From Pseudomonas cannabina (GTDB lineage Bacteria; Pseudomonadota; Gammaproteobacteria; Pseudomonadales; Pseudomonadaceae), in contig NZ_FNKU01000001.1 in the NCBI RefSeq assembly GCF_900100365.1, positions 4,229,501 through 4,293,500 of the forward strand: a stretch of 64,000 nt of DNA, written 5' to 3'. The position numbers were made by a program, and so were the translations under genes. Within the stretch, counting starts at the first letter, position 1. Each line of letters starts with the position of its first letter. Shown one piece after another: positions 45,729 to 56,093 of the stretch. Under the pieces are notes generated by a model, which saw only the letters and a program-made list of their open reading frames with translations, made no database searches and was not told the DNA's origin.

Positions 45729-48641
45729 ATGCCGCTCGCCACGCTTATCCGCCGCTCCAGCCTGCCTTGCCCCGATGTCAGTGTGGATCAGGCGCGGCAA
45801 TTGCTCGCGCAACATTACGGGCTGAGCGGCGTGTTGAGCGCCTTGGGGAGCCAACAGGATCGTAACTTTTTGCTGCAAACCGACACGCGGCGGTACGTTC
45901 TTAAAATCTGCCATGGCGCTTATTCGACTGCCGAACTGAGCGCCCAGCACGCGGCCTTGCAACACCTCGGCCGCCACGGCGCTGTCAACGTGCCTGGCGT
46001 GATCCGTGCCAATGATACCGAGCAATTGTTGTCCGTCGAGATCGATGGGCAGGCGGTGCATGTGCGCGTGCTAGAATTTATCGACGGGCAATCGTTGGGG
46101 CACGCCGGGCATCTGAGCCGCGCGGTCGTGGTCGGGCTTGGCGAGCTGTGCGCGCGGGTCGATCTGGCGCTGGCCGATTTCGCACACCCAGGCCTTGAGC
46201 GTATTCTGCAATGGGACCCGCGTCATGCCCATGCGCTGATCAAGCATCTGTTGCCGGTGCTCAAGGATGCCGGCGCCCGCGCCTGCGTGATCGAGGCGGC
46301 AGAGCAGGCTCATCATCGTTTGTTGCCATTGATTGCGGCGCTACCGATGCAGGCGGTGCATCTGGACATCACCGAGCACAACGTGGTCTGGCAACGTGAT
46401 GGTCGCCGTCAATGGCAGATACAGGGGCTGATCGATTTCGGTGATCTGCTCAGCACCTGGCGAGTGGCCGATCTGTCGGTCACCTGCGCCGCACTGCTGC
46501 ACCACGCCGATGGCGATCCGCTGTACATCGTGCCTGCGGTGGTTGCTTATCACGCGCTCAATCCACTGAAGACCGAAGAGTTGCAGGCGCTCTGGCCGCT
46601 GATCGTCGCCCGCTCTGCCGTGCTGGTGCTCAGTAGCGAGCAACAGGCGAGTGTCGAGCCTGACAACACTTATATTCAGGCCAATCTGGCGGGCGAATGG
46701 AACATTTTTGACGTTGCCACTTCGCTGCCAATGGCGTTGATGGAGACGGCAATCCTGCAGGCCGTGGGGATGGATTTACCTTCCGTCGAGCAGCCAGCTT
46801 ACCAACCGCTGCTGCCCGGTCTGCAAGGGCTCAAGCCGACACAGGTCGATCTGGGCGTGCTCAGCGAGCATTTCGTGGCAGGCAATTGGGAGCAGAGCGG
46901 GATTGATGAATATTTGCTCTCGCAAGCGGCCGGTGGTCACGGGCTGGCGGTCAGCCGTTTTGGTGAGTACCGCCTGTCACGCACTCTGCCTGACTGCGCG
47001 AAGGAGCCTGAAACATTCGCGTTGCACGTCGAACTGCATGTACCGGCCGAGACAGCGCTGCATGCGCCGTTCAACGGCACGCTGCGCCTGACCGCCGATG
47101 CTGCGTTGCTGCTGGTCGGCGACGGCATCACGTTGAAACTGTGGGGCGTGCTGCCGGATGCTGCGTTGTCTGGTCAGGTTCAGGCTGGCGCGCTGATCGG
47201 GCAGGGAGGCGGCTCGCTGCTGCTGCAATTGTGTACGGCGCCAGAGCTCAACCCGCCGCTGTTCACCACACCGTCATGGGCCGCTGCCTGGCGCCGGTTT
47301 TGCCCATCACCCTCGACCTTGCTGGGCTTCGATTGCGACGCGCCAGCACTGGAAGATGCCGCGCTGTTGCTGGCGCGTCGTGATGCCAGTTTTGCCCGTT
47401 CGCAGAAACACTATTATCAGGCACCGCCGCAGATCGAGCGCGGCTGGCGCAATCATTTGATCGACATGCACGGCCGCTCGTATCTGGACATGCTGAATAA
47501 CGTCGCGGTCCTCGGCCATGGCCATCCGCGCATGGCCCACGAAGCGGCTCGGCAGTGGTCATTGCTCAACACCAACTCGCGTTTTCATTACGCGGCGATT
47601 GCCGAGTTTTCCGAACGCCTGCTCAAGCTGGCACCTGACGGCATGGACCGGGTGTTTCTGGTCAACAGCGGCACCGAGGCCAATGATTTGGCAATCCGGC
47701 TGGCGTGGGCCTTCAGCGGCGGGCGCGACATGCTCAGTGTCTTGGAGGCCTATCACGGCTGGTCGGTGGCGACCGATGCCATTTCCACTTCAATCGCCGA
47801 CAACCCGCAGGCACTCAGCACCCGGCCGGACTGGGTGCACCCGGTCACCGCACCCAACACGTATCGCGGGCCGTTTCGTGGCGCGGACAGTGCGCCGGAG
47901 TATGTTCGCAGCGTCGATCAGGTGCTGGTAACGCTGGCCGGGCAAGCGCGCCAGGTGGCGGGGTTCATCTGCGAACCGGTGTACGGCAATGCAGGCGGTA
48001 TTTCGTTGCCGCCTGGCTATCTGCAACAGGTCTATCAGAACGTTCGCGCGGTCGGCGGTGTGTGCATCGCCGATGAAGTGCAGGTGGGTTATGGCCGTCT
48101 CGGTCATTATTTCTGGGGCTTTGAAGAGCAGGGCGTGGTGCCGGACATCATCACTCTGGCCAAAGGCATGGGCAACGGCCATCCGCTGGGCGCGGTCATC
48201 ACCCGTCGCGAGATTGCCGAGGCGTTGGAGGCCGAGGGCTATTTCTTCTCGTCCTCCGGTGGCAGCCCGGTGAGTTGCCGGATCGGCATGGCGGTGCTGG
48301 ATGTCATGGAAGAAGAAAAGCTGCGGGACAACGCGCGGATTGTCGGTGATCACTTCAAGGCGCGATTGCAGGCGTTTGCCGATAAACATCCGCTGGTGGG
48401 CGCGGTGCACGGCATGGGTTTCTACCTGGGCGTGGAACTGGTTCGCGACCGCCAGACCCTCGAACCCGCCAGCGAAGAAACCGCCCGGCTCTGCGAGCGC
48501 TTGCGCGAACTGGGCATCTTCATGCAGCCCACCGGCGATTACCTGAACATCCTGAAAATCAAACCCCCGATGTGCACCACCCGCCAGAGTGTGGATTTTT
48601 TCGTCGATAACGTGTCGAAGGTCCTTTACGAACTGGAATAG
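45729..48641 (+). CDS. Three-domain aminoglycoside-phosphotransferase-like kinase / M23-like / class III aminotransferase
   Basis: A 970-residue fusion. An APH/homoserine-kinase-like domain (about 1-330) carries the catalytic [11 protein letters not shown] near 212 and the DFGDL metal site. A middle beta-rich region (about 400-520, APFNGTLRL and [20 protein letters not shown]) resembles the lipoyl/M23 hybrid domain. The C-terminal PLP aminotransferase (about 560-970) has [29 protein letters not shown] and the Schiff-base Lys in [12 protein letters not shown] near 812. Similar fusions are annotated in other proteobacteria. It may phosphorylate and then process an amino alcohol; that is inference. 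Start 45729 is preferred over TTG 45717. Confidence 0.85.
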   Translation: MPLATLIRRSSLPCPDVSVDQARQLLAQHYGLSGVLSALGSQQDRNFLLQTDTRRYVLKICHGAYSTAELSAQHAALQHLGRHGAVNVPGVIRANDTEQLLSVEIDGQAVHVRVLEFIDGQSLGHAGHLSRAVVVGLGELCARVDLALADFAHPGLERILQWDPRHAHALIKHLLPVLKDAGARACVIEAAEQAHHRLLPLIAALPMQAVHLDITEHNVVWQRDGRRQWQIQGLIDFGDLLSTWRVADLSVTCAALLHHADGDPLYIVPAVVAYHALNPLKTEELQALWPLIVARSAVLVLSSEQQASVEPDNTYIQANLAGEWNIFDVATSLPMALMETAILQAVGMDLPSVEQPAYQPLLPGLQGLKPTQVDLGVLSEHFVAGNWEQSGIDEYLLSQAAGGHGLAVSRFGEYRLSRTLPDCAKEPETFALHVELHVPAETALHAPFNGTLRLTADAALLLVGDGITLKLWGVLPDAALSGQVQAGALIGQGGGSLLLQLCTAPELNPPLFTTPSWAAAWRRFCPSPSTLLGFDCDAPALEDAALLLARRDASFARSQKHYYQAPPQIERGWRNHLIDMHGRSYLDMLNNVAVLGHGHPRMAHEAARQWSLLNTNSRFHYAAIAEFSERLLKLAPDGMDRVFLVNSGTEANDLAIRLAWAFSGGRDMLSVLEAYHGWSVATDAISTSIADNPQALSTRPDWVHPVTAPNTYRGPFRGADSAPEYVRSVDQVLVTLAGQARQVAGFICEPVYGNAGGISLPPGYLQQVYQNVRAVGGVCIADEVQVGYGRLGHYFWGFEEQGVVPDIITLAKGMGNGHPLGAVITRREIAEALEAEGYFFSSSGGSPVSCRIGMAVLDVMEEEKLRDNARIVGDHFKARLQAFADKHPLVGAVHGMGFYLGVELVRDRQTLEPASEETARLCERLRELGIFMQPTGDYLNILKIKPPMCTTRQSVDFFVDNVSKVLYELE

Positions 48642-48736
48642 AGGACGCAGAGCGTCCGGAACGGCATACCCACGCAGAGTGAAGTGACCCCGAAAAATGG
48701 GGCTAAAACCGCAGCATCATCCGGAGTCAAGATCAC

Positions 48737-48829
48737 TGTGGGAGTGAGCTTGCTCACGAAGATGATAGTCCAGGCGGCCTATTTCCTGGGGCTGTACCGC
48801 GCTTTTCGTGAGCAATGCGGATCGCCGCC
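48737..48829. repeat. REP pair with diverged right arm
   Basis: The left arm at 48737-48760 is the same 24 bases as the arm at 376-399. The right arm at about 48803-48829 begins TTTTCGTGAGCAATGCGGAT, the same hybrid seen at 22470-22499. The remaining gap 48642-49076 holds GACGC-type palindromes and an AT-rich stretch at 48918-49010 that may contain the aguB promoter. Confidence 0.75.
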
Positions 48830-49076
48830 TTGGTTGCCCCACGAGACTTGTATATAACGCTGGGCACTCCAGCGTCGGAACGCATTGCCCGCCACGAGTG
48901 AGTGCCAAGCCAGACAGATATGCAGATTTATATCGGTATAAATTCTATCTATTCATTTTTATTATCGGCTTTAACCTTTTAATACCGATTTTTATCCGCT
49001 ATAAAGCCCCCCATAATCGTCATCGCTTGTCTGCTATGGTGTTAAGTCCCCTGCAACCGCCCCTGGAGAAATTTTC

Positions 49077-49955
49077 ATGAGCCGTATCGTTTCTGTCGCC
49101 GCTACCCAGATGGCCTGCTCCTGGGATCTGGAAGCCAACATCGAGACCGCTGAAAAGCTGGTGCGTGAAGCTGCCGCCAAGGGCGCACAGATCATCCTGA
49201 TTCAGGAGCTGTTCGAAACTCCGTACTTCTGCCAGAAGCCGAACCCGGACTATCTGCAGCTGGCGACCACCCTTGAAGCCAACGTCGCGATCAAGCATTT
49301 CCAGAAAATCGCCAAAGAACTGCAAGTCGTATTGCCGATCAGCTTTTTCGAGCTGGCGGGTCGTGCGCGTTTCAACACCGTTGCAATCATCGACGCAGAC
49401 GGCACCAACCTGGGCATCTACCGCAAGAGCCATATCCCGGACGGCCCTGGCTACCACGAAAAGTACTACTTCAACCCGGGCGACACCGGCTTCAAGGTCT
49501 GGCAGACTCGTTACGCAAAAATCGGCGTCGGCATCTGCTGGGATCAGTGGTTCCCGGAGTGCGCGCGCAGCATGGCGTTGCAGGGCGCAGAAATCCTCTT
49601 CTACCCGACCGCCATCGGCAGCGAGCCGCATGACAAGACCATCAGCTCCCGCGACCACTGGCAGCGCGTGCAACAAGGCCATGCCGGCGCGAACCTGATG
49701 CCGCTGATCGCCAGCAACCGTATCGGCAATGAAGAGCAGGACGGCTACGACATCACTTTCTACGGCTCGTCGTTCATCGCCAACCAGTTCGGTGAAAAAG
49801 TCGCCGAACTCGACGAAACCGAAGAAGGCGTGCTGGTGCATAGCTTCGACCTGGACGAACTGGAGCACATTCGCAGCGCCTGGGGCACGTTCCGTGATCG
49901 CCGTCCGAACCTGTACGGTGCGATCAAGACCCTCGACGGTTCGCTGGAGTCCTGA
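49077..49955 (+). CDS. aguB: N-carbamoylputrescine amidase
   Basis: Nitrilase-superfamily amidase converting N-carbamoylputrescine to putrescine. 292 residues with the catalytic triad: Glu in [11 protein letters not shown] near 43, Lys in [12 protein letters not shown] near 122, Cys in [12 protein letters not shown] near 157. RBS CTGGAGA precedes the ATG. It is followed after five bases by aguA, giving the agmatine-to-putrescine operon aguBA. Confidence 0.96.
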   Translation: MSRIVSVAATQMACSWDLEANIETAEKLVREAAAKGAQIILIQELFETPYFCQKPNPDYLQLATTLEANVAIKHFQKIAKELQVVLPISFFELAGRARFNTVAIIDADGTNLGIYRKSHIPDGPGYHEKYYFNPGDTGFKVWQTRYAKIGVGICWDQWFPECARSMALQGAEILFYPTAIGSEPHDKTISSRDHWQRVQQGHAGANLMPLIASNRIGNEEQDGYDITFYGSSFIANQFGEKVAELDETEEGVLVHSFDLDELEHIRSAWGTFRDRRPNLYGAIKTLDGSLES

Positions 49956-49960
49956 TCGCC

Positions 49961-51067
49961 ATGACCACGCTCAACAGCACGCCACGCGCCGACGGTTTCC
50001 ACATGCCAGCCGAATGGGCGCCGCAGACCCAGATCTGGATGGTCTGGCCCGAGCGCCCGGACAACTGGCGCCTCGGCGGCAAGCCCGCGCAGGCCGCCCA
50101 CGTTGCCATCGCCAAGGCCATCGCCCGCTTCGAGCCGGTTACGGTGGCGGTGTCTGCCGGGCAATACGACAACGCCCGAGCACGTCTCGACATGCCGAAC
50201 ATCCGTGTTGTGGAAATGAGCAGCAACGATGCCTGGGTGCGCGACAGTGGGCCGACCTTCGTCATCAACGACCGGGGCGAAGTGCGTGGCGTGAACTGGG
50301 AATTCAATGCCTGGGGCGGCTTCAACGGCGGGCTGTATGCGCCGTGGAACCTTGACTCGCAGCTGGGCAGCAAGGTGCTGGAAATAGAGCGTTGCCCCCG
50401 TTACGCCACCGAAGGTTTCGTGCTGGAAGGCGGCTCGATCCACGTCGATGGCGAAGGCACCCTGATTACCACTGAAGAGTGCCTGCTCAATCGCAATCGT
50501 AATCCGCACCTGACCCGCGAGCAGATCGAAACAGTGCTCAGCGATTATCTGGCTGTGGATAAGATCATTTGGCTGCCTGATGGCCTGTTCAATGACGAAA
50601 CCGACGGGCATGTGGATAACTTTTGCTGCTATGTGCGTCCGGGTGAAGTGTTACTGGCGTGGACCGATGATCCCGAAGACCCCAACTACTCGCGTTGTCA
50701 TGCGGCGATGAGTATTTTCGAAAACACCCTGGATGCGCAGGGGCGCTCGTTTATCGTTCATAAAATGCCGATTCCCGGCCCATTGTTCGCCACAGAAGAA
50801 GAATGTGCCGGTGTGGATCAGGTGCACGGCAGTCAGGAACGCAACCCATCGGTGCGTCTGGCCGGTTCCTACGTGAACTTTCTGATCGTCAATGGCGGCA
50901 TTATCGCGCCGAGCTTCGATGATCCGATGGACGAAAAAGCCCGTGAAATCCTGCAAAAGCTGTTTCCAGAGCACGAGGTGGTGATGGCACCTGGCCGGGA
51001 ATTGTTGCTGGGTGGCGGCAATATCCACTGCCTGACGCAGCAACAACCAGCCCCCTACAAAGGGTAA
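49961..51067 (+). CDS. aguA: Agmatine deiminase
   Basis: Converts agmatine to N-carbamoylputrescine. 368 residues of the peptidylarginine-deiminase fold; substrate motifs [13 protein letters not shown] near 90 and [13 protein letters not shown] near 155, with the catalytic Cys in [16 protein letters not shown] near 357. It starts five bases after aguB. In P. aeruginosa the pair is induced by agmatine through AguR; no aguR gene is in the window. Confidence 0.96.
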   Translation: MTTLNSTPRADGFHMPAEWAPQTQIWMVWPERPDNWRLGGKPAQAAHVAIAKAIARFEPVTVAVSAGQYDNARARLDMPNIRVVEMSSNDAWVRDSGPTFVINDRGEVRGVNWEFNAWGGFNGGLYAPWNLDSQLGSKVLEIERCPRYATEGFVLEGGSIHVDGEGTLITTEECLLNRNRNPHLTREQIETVLSDYLAVDKIIWLPDGLFNDETDGHVDNFCCYVRPGEVLLAWTDDPEDPNYSRCHAAMSIFENTLDAQGRSFIVHKMPIPGPLFATEEECAGVDQVHGSQERNPSVRLAGSYVNFLIVNGGIIAPSFDDPMDEKAREILQKLFPEHEVVMAPGRELLLGGGNIHCLTQQQPAPYKG

Positions 51068-51123
51068 TACTTCGTAACTAGTTGTATCTTGCAGTAACTT
51101 AATGGTCTCGATCTTGCTCTACT

Positions 51124-51149
51124 AAGCCCATCATCTGATGGGCTTTTTT
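51124..51149 (+). terminator. Terminator after aguBA
   Basis: AAGCCCATCA and TGATGGGCTTTTTT form a stem with a short loop and a U run, 57 bp past the aguA stop. Confidence 0.92.
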
Positions 51150-51286
51150 ATACGTTACTGTATAACCTCCCTCATCAGATTTATCAGCGTTGACAGTAAA
51201 TTCGATTGGCGTAAACCCGTTTTACTAGCTTGACTGTCACATGGCATCAGTAGATTTAGCCCCTCATGAATCAAGAGGTTTTCGTT

Positions 51287-51493
51287 ATGAACGCAGTGAT
51301 GAGCCCGCAGTACGTTCGTGGTTTATCTGCTTCTCACAGTAACGAGGCCCGCCAGGTAATGGCGGATTGGTTAAGGATGACCAGGCCCGCGAAACCCAGG
51401 CCAGACGTGCGCGCAATGCTGTTGCAGCGTTACCCGGCCGGCCTGTTCAACGACGCCGAGTTTGAAGCGCTGCTTCACGTGCTGACAGATTAA
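51287..51493 (+). CDS. Small hypothetical protein
   Basis: 68 residues from the ATG at 51287, which has AGAGG about nine bases upstream; an ATG seven codons earlier is less well placed. The sequence (VMADWLRMTRPAKPRPDVRA, ending FEALLHVLTD) is basic in the middle with a helical tail and has no signal peptide. No family is recognised. It lies between aguA and the porin gene, with its own 220-bp upstream region. Confidence 0.6.
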   Translation: MNAVMSPQYVRGLSASHSNEARQVMADWLRMTRPAKPRPDVRAMLLQRYPAGLFNDAEFEALLHVLTD

Positions 51494-51723
51494 GTCACAC
51501 ACCGGGCTTCAGAGCGGCCACTTGTGCGTTTGACACCCTCAGGCACCGGGACTAGGATTCGCGCCCCACTGCCTGTGGCCCCATTCCTTGTACGTGCATC
51601 AGTAGTCCTCCACTGCAATGACTTTGTGCGGCTCTCTATACTGCTTGTTCAGAGGCTGGAAGCCAGGACGGCCATGAGCCGTCGCCACAGCGCATGTCAA
51701 TTTGCAGGAAAAAGGAAGACAAG

Positions 51724-52998
51724 ATGCTTAACAAACGTATGGGTATGCTCGCTTTGGGCATCATCAGCGCCAGTCAGGCCATGGCCCAGGGACAGGCAGA
51801 TTCAAAAGGGTTTGTCGAAGACAGCAGTCTGAACGTCAACCTGCGCAACGCTTACATCAATCGCGACTTCAAGAATGGCCGTGAAGACAAGTCCGAATGG
51901 GGTCAGGCCTTCATGGGCACCTTCGCGTCCGGTTTCACTCAAGGCACGGTTGGCGTGGGCGTCGATGCCTTCGCGTTGTACGGCATTCGCCTTGATGGTG
52001 GCAAAGGCCGCAGTGGTAATGGCGGCATCGACTTCTTCAAGCAGGGTGACAGCGGCGCTGCTGCAGATGACCTGTCCCGCGCAGGTGCTGCGGTAAAAGC
52101 GCGCTTCTCGAACACCGTCATCAAGTACGGCGACCAGATGCCGCTACTGCCGGTACTGAGCTACGACAACTCCCGACTGCTGCCGGAAAGCTATACCGGC
52201 ACGATGATCACCTCCAAAGAGATCGACGGGCTTGAAGTGGTTGCCGGACGTTTCACGCAGGAAGCGCGCAAAAGCGCCGAAGGCCGCGACAGCGGTGACC
52301 TGAAAAGCATCAACGTCTATGGCGCCAGCTACAAATTCACCGATGAATTCAGCGCCGCGTTCTACGCCTCCGACAACGAAGACGTGCTCAAAAAGCAGTA
52401 CCTGAACCTGAACTACGTTTTTGCCTTGCCGGAAGATCAGTCGCTGACCCTCGACTTCAACGGCTACAAGACCACGCTGGATAAAGACTTCACCACCAGC
52501 GATGCGCGTGACAACAAAATCTGGAGCCTGGGGGCGACCTGGGCAGTCGGCATTCATTCCTTCACCCTGGCGCATCAGCGCAGCAGCGGCGACATGGGTT
52601 ACGCCTACGGCGGCTACCGCAACGACGGCGGTTTCGGCGATGGCGGCAACACCATCTACCTCGCCAACTCCTACTGGTCCGACTTCAACGGCAAGGACGA
52701 GCGCTCGTGGCAAGCAGCCTACGGCATCGACCTGTCCGGGCTGGTCCTGCCCGGCCTGAGCTACAAAGCCGCCTACGTGCGCGGCGACAACATCGATGAT
52801 GGCACCGTTGGCAGCGGCGACGGCACCGAGCGCGAGATCTTCAGCCAGCTGACCTACGTCGTCCAGAACGGCCCGGCCAAAGACCTCTCGATCCGCCTGC
52901 GCAACTCATTTCTGCGCGTGTCAGACGATGCACAGGCTTACAACAGCGACGGTAACGAGACCCGCATTTTTGTCGATTACCCGATTAGCGTTTTTTGA
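51724..52998 (+). CDS. OprD-family outer-membrane porin
   Basis: 424 residues: signal peptide (MLNKRMGMLALGIISASQ, cleaved after AMA near 22), then the OprD-family opening of the mature barrel (GFVEDSSLNVNLRNAYINRD). Repeating amphipathic strands end in the terminal beta signal VDYPISVF with C-terminal Phe. Such porins admit amino acids or small organic acids. Position after aguBA matches oprE (PA0291) in P. aeruginosa from memory; substrate cannot be inferred from sequence. RBS GGAAAAAGGAAG precedes the ATG. Confidence 0.9.
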   Translation: MLNKRMGMLALGIISASQAMAQGQADSKGFVEDSSLNVNLRNAYINRDFKNGREDKSEWGQAFMGTFASGFTQGTVGVGVDAFALYGIRLDGGKGRSGNGGIDFFKQGDSGAAADDLSRAGAAVKARFSNTVIKYGDQMPLLPVLSYDNSRLLPESYTGTMITSKEIDGLEVVAGRFTQEARKSAEGRDSGDLKSINVYGASYKFTDEFSAAFYASDNEDVLKKQYLNLNYVFALPEDQSLTLDFNGYKTTLDKDFTTSDARDNKIWSLGATWAVGIHSFTLAHQRSSGDMGYAYGGYRNDGGFGDGGNTIYLANSYWSDFNGKDERSWQAAYGIDLSGLVLPGLSYKAAYVRGDNIDDGTVGSGDGTEREIFSQLTYVVQNGPAKDLSIRLRNSFLRVSDDAQAYNSDGNETRIFVDYPISVF

Positions 52999-53041
52999 TG
53001 GGGGAGGCGGCTTGACGAAAAAGTCGCCTGCGTCTTGATCG

Positions 53042-53063
53042 TGCCCACCGCTCCAGCGTGGGC
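53042..53063 (+). terminator. Hairpin after the porin gene
   Basis: TGCCCAC and GTGGGCA pair around CGCTCCAGC about 45 bp past the stop. No U run follows; the loop has GACGCTC-like words seen in other intergenic repeats, so it may be repeat-derived. Confidence 0.4.
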
Positions 53064-53139
53064 ATGCCTCTCGTGACGCTCTGCTTCACAGGCGGCCATT
53101 GCAGGGCTACGTCTACCTCCGCTCTAAAGCCGATGGCCC

Positions 53140-53670
53140 TCAGTCCGCGATCAACTGCACGAACACTGCGAAGCTGCCAAGGAAAATCCAGAAAAAGCTG
53201 AACAGCCAAGGGGTGCGCTTGGAGAACAGCAGGGACTTTTTCGGCCCGGTCTCGCTGGATTCCCAGTCGCTGAACAGTGGCGAGTCATCATAGGTCAGCC
53301 CGATCACCGGTTCGCTGCGCAACAGTTGTGCTTGCTTGTGATGCCAGTGCTGAATGATGTCGCACGCCGCCCGAATACCGGGCCAGGCGAACAGCGTGCT
53401 GAGCAATCCCAGCAACGCCAGCATGGGCGGAACGACGAGCGTGAACATCACGCCCCACTCCGGGTTCATGTTCGCCATCGACGACGCATAGGCAATCACC
53501 AGAAACGACTGTGCCGACAGATACGCGTTGGTGCGGTTGGACAAGTTGGTGGTTTCGTAATGAATTTCGCGCCGATAAAAATCCAGCCGTTCCTTGGGCG
53601 AGCCAAATAGCTTGGTCTGCTGCTCATCTGCCACAGTCTGAGGCGTCTGATCCGTAATGATTCTGGGCAC
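53140..53670 (-). CDS. Hypothetical membrane protein
   Basis: 176 residues with hydrophobic segments at about 55-70, 72-95 (VMFTLVVPPMLALLGLLSTL) and 155-173 at the C-terminus. The cytoplasmic head (ERLDFYRREIHYETTNLSNR) looks like the start of bacterial membrane proteins with a small RipA-like helical core. No function is assigned. It converges with the porin gene and is divergent from the acetyltransferase gene. Confidence 0.7.
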   Translation of the reverse strand: MPRIITDQTPQTVADEQQTKLFGSPKERLDFYRREIHYETTNLSNRTNAYLSAQSFLVIAYASSMANMNPEWGVMFTLVVPPMLALLGLLSTLFAWPGIRAACDIIQHWHHKQAQLLRSEPVIGLTYDDSPLFSDWESSETGPKKSLLFSKRTPWLFSFFWIFLGSFAVFVQLIAD

Positions 53671-53792
53671 TAGGCTTTCCGATGTATAAAAGATGTTGCA
53701 TAGACCTTGATTCGCGTCGCACAGTTCGGCGTAAATCCCCGGTACAGAGACCGTTCATCCTGTAGGAACTACTGACCGAGAAGGAATTCGTC

Positions 53793-54341
53793 GTGAGCGC
53801 CACACCGACTTTGCAGACTGATCGGCTATTGCTGACACCACTTCGGCTGGAGGATGCAGCCAGCGTCCAGCGGTGCTTCCCGCACTGGGACATCGTGCGC
53901 TATCTCAATAACCGCGTCCCTTGGCCCTACCCGGAAGAGGGTGCGCTGCGTTACATCGAGGACGTCGCACTGCCCGCCATCGCCCGAGGCACGGAGTGGC
54001 ACTGGATGATCCGTCTGCAAAGCGCTCCTGACGACATTATCGGCAGCATCACCCTCATGACCCAGCCCGGTAACAACCGCGGCTTCTGGCTGCACCCGAA
54101 CTACCAGCGCAACGGCTATATGACGGAAGCGTGCCAGGCCTTCAACCGTTACTGGTTTGAAGTGCTGAACATGGACCTGATGCAGGTTCCCAAGGCCGTC
54201 CTGAATGAAGCGTCCCGCCGCATCTCGATCAATGAGGGCATGCGGGTGGTGGGCACGCATGAAGATGAGTTTGTTGGTGGGCGGTATGCGGTCGAGGTCT
54301 GGGAGATGACGAGGGAGGAGTGGAGGGCGAGGGGGCAATAG
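53793..54341 (+). CDS. GNAT-family N-acetyltransferase
   Basis: 182 residues of the RimJ/RimL-type group: N-terminal LQTDRLLLTPLRLEDAASVQ, acetyl-CoA-binding region GFWLHPNYQRNGYMTEACQA near 100-120 and a C-terminal VLNEASRRISINEGMRVVGT. The start is GTG at 53793, with AAGGAA about seven bases upstream. The substrate is unknown. It stands alone, followed after 95 bp by relB. Confidence 0.85.
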   Translation: MSATPTLQTDRLLLTPLRLEDAASVQRCFPHWDIVRYLNNRVPWPYPEEGALRYIEDVALPAIARGTEWHWMIRLQSAPDDIIGSITLMTQPGNNRGFWLHPNYQRNGYMTEACQAFNRYWFEVLNMDLMQVPKAVLNEASRRISINEGMRVVGTHEDEFVGGRYAVEVWEMTREEWRARGQ

Positions 54342-54436
54342 TTTGGTCCATGCTTTGATCAGTCCTCTCCTGCTTGCAAAAACGAGCCTTTACCTCAGCG
54401 TAAAGACTAATGTCATTACACATGGAGGCCGCTCTG

Positions 54437-54676
54437 ATGGCATCTATAAATATTCGTATCGATGACGATCTCAAAGCGCGTGCTTTCCGGGAACTGGAAA
54501 AGCTTGGCGTTACCCCATCTGAACTGATGCGTCAGACCCTGCAGTACGTAGCAGAGCGCGGACAGCTACCATTCAAGACAGTCTTGATGACCGAGGAAGA
54601 TGCAGCGCTACTGGCGAAAGTGCGTGAGCGTCTTGTTGCTCCACAACGGGTCAAGGTTTCATTGGATGACTTATAG
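54437..54676 (+). CDS. RelB/DinJ-family antitoxin
   Basis: 79 residues from ATG 54437, eight bases after GGAGG. The N-terminal ribbon-helix-helix (MASINIRIDDDLKARAFREL, then LGVTPSELMRQTLQYVAERG) binds DNA; the C-terminal tail would bind the toxin. Its stop overlaps the start of a relE-like frame by 11 bases, the normal operon layout, but that toxin gene is truncated, leaving this as an orphan antitoxin. Confidence 0.87.
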   Translation: MASINIRIDDDLKARAFRELEKLGVTPSELMRQTLQYVAERGQLPFKTVLMTEEDAALLAKVRERLVAPQRVKVSLDDL

Positions 54677-54806
54677 CCTTGAGTTCGATGCCCGTGCTTT
54701 GAAGGAGTGGCGCAAATTAGGTCCCATAGAAAATTTTTTTGGGGTTAACGGCAGTGGTAAGGACTCTCGCTGCGCAGTTCCTCGCCGGTCTTGGCGTCAC
54801 GAATGA
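54666..54806 (+). pseudogene. RelE-type toxin, 5' stub only
   Basis: The ATG at 54666 starts a typical RelE opening (MTYSLEFDARALKEWRKLG, 54666-54722). After the LG codons the sequence changes abruptly: the expected DTVRQQ-like continuation and all catalytic residues are missing, and the remaining frame to 54806 is antisense to the lipoprotein gene. The break looks like a recombination or deletion junction near 54722. Confidence 0.85.
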
Positions 54807-54999
54807 TCACCGTAGCACCCGGTGCGTTAAGGCAGAAGGCGTTACGTATAGGGTAAATGTTATGGCCCTGGGCGACGAAAGTGCCGAGCTTTTCTATCTG
54901 TGCGCCGGAAGCGTCGTGGGCCGTCACGGTGTATTCGCCCGACATGGTCAAGCAGCCGCTCAGAGCCAGTAGCAAGGTGACGCAGATTGTATGTTTCAC
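54745..54999 (-). CDS. Small predicted lipoprotein
   Basis: 84 residues from GTG 54999 with a lipobox LALSGC at 12-17, so it should be a membrane-anchored lipoprotein with a short mature domain (SGEYTVTAHDASGAQIEKLG). Function unknown. The Shine-Dalgarno TTAAGGA (55005-55011) borders the 99-bp MITE copy 2, whose target duplication is the TTAA of that signal. Its native promoter has therefore been pushed about 100 bp away. Confidence 0.75.
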   Translation of the reverse strand: MKHTICVTLLLALSGCLTMSGEYTVTAHDASGAQIEKLGTFVAQGHNIYPIRNAFCLNAPGATVIIRDAKTGEELRSESPYHCR

Positions 55000-55014
55000 A
55001 GGTAATGTCCTTAA

Positions 55015-55113
55015 GGAGGCGCTGATTTATTCGATTTTTCGTCCCTGCAACGCTCTGGAGGCCTTGATTTATCTGGGGGCAACAGCTGGGTTTTAGAATA
55101 AATCAGCGTCTCC
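55015..55113. mobile_element. 99-bp MITE, copy 2
   Basis: The same element as at 32720, in the opposite orientation, flanked by TTAA at 55011-55014 and 55114-55117. It is inserted directly upstream of the lipoprotein gene's ribosome-binding site. Confidence 0.9.
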
Positions 55114-55281
55114 TTAAAGATTTCAATGCCGATTCTTCCAGAATTGAGCGATGTATTTGTAGCTTCATTCTGCCGATTCACAGGCTTTCAACGGTTCCTC
55201 AGTGCGCAATGCACAGACATCGAAACCATAACGCCGGGTGTAGCCCGCTCGGCTCATACATACAAATCGCTATGCCCTCTC

Positions 55282-55554
55282 CTAAAAGCCGATACCGACG
55301 CCGGCGCTGCTGCCTTTGCTGTCGGTGTTTTGCTGGCTGGTGTTGTTGGCGGCCAGCAGGTTGATGTCGCCGTCGGCCATCAGGCTGGCATCTCGCCCGG
55401 CCTTGATCTGGCTGCCTTGTACGGTGATGTCGCTGTCTGCACCGGCGCCGGTCGCGCGCAGGCGCACGTCGTTACCGGCGGTGATGGTCGACCCGGCGGC
55501 GCTGTCGCTGGTCTGGGTGGTTTTGCTTTCGTTTTTCTTGGTGCCCAGCGACAA
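55282..55554 (-). pseudogene. Filamentous haemagglutinin / CdiA-type fragment
   Basis: About 85 residues with typical two-partner-secretion adhesin repeats: SAAGSTITAGNDVRLRATGA, GSQIKAGRDASLMADGDINL and NSSQQ-like turns ending SSAGVGIGF. Such blocks occur near the C-terminal half of FhaB/CdiA proteins thousands of residues long. Here both sides break off: a TAG follows GIGF and unrelated AT-rich sequence precedes the fragment. It indicates a former haemagglutinin or contact-dependent-inhibition locus. Confidence 0.8.
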
Positions 55555-55694
55555 GGGAACTATTGGTTTTTCTGATAACTGCGTTATTCGTAATGATAAT
55601 TTTTTAAGTAGAGTATTTTTTCTGAGTAATCCTCATGTATCTTTTTGTACAAATGTCATCCAGTAGTCATACGCCTCCCGGAGCCGTTTGCTAG

Positions 55695-55794
55695 GGAAGG
55701 TCTGAAAAAGCCTTTTCTTCAAAAGTCGAAGCCAGTAAATACAGGCGCTCCAGCCCGGTTCCTCTCCAAAAAAATGGGCTTTTTCAGAGGATAC
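55695..55794. mobile_element. 100-bp MITE, copy 2
   Basis: Matches copy 1 at 31435 over its length by eye. Flanked by CTAG at 55691-55694 and 55795-55798. Inserted in the split ORF. Confidence 0.92.
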
Positions 55795-55994
55795 CTAGTT
55801 TTTGTTCCGTCAGCGATACCGCATATAAAAGCATTAACGACTCTTATCGGGTTTATCGGCATGACGTTCTGCCCGAGTATTACGGGTTGACCGTAATCTG
55901 CATTCTTTTTACTTCCTTTGAGTTGTGCCCAATGTAATTTTGTATTGTTCTTCACAGAAACTTCGCCATAATACATCCCTGCATGAACTGCTAG

Positions 55995-56093
55995 GGAGGC
56001 GCTGATTTATTCGATTTTTCGTCCCTGCAACGCTCTGGAGGCCTTGATTTATCTGGGGGCAACAGCTGGGTTTTAGAATAAATCAGCGTCTCC
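55995..56093. mobile_element. 99-bp MITE, copy 3
   Basis: Same orientation as copy 2 at 55015. Flanked by CTAG at 55991-55994 and 56094-56097. Inserted in the split ORF, 200 bp from the 100-bp MITE. Confidence 0.92.
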
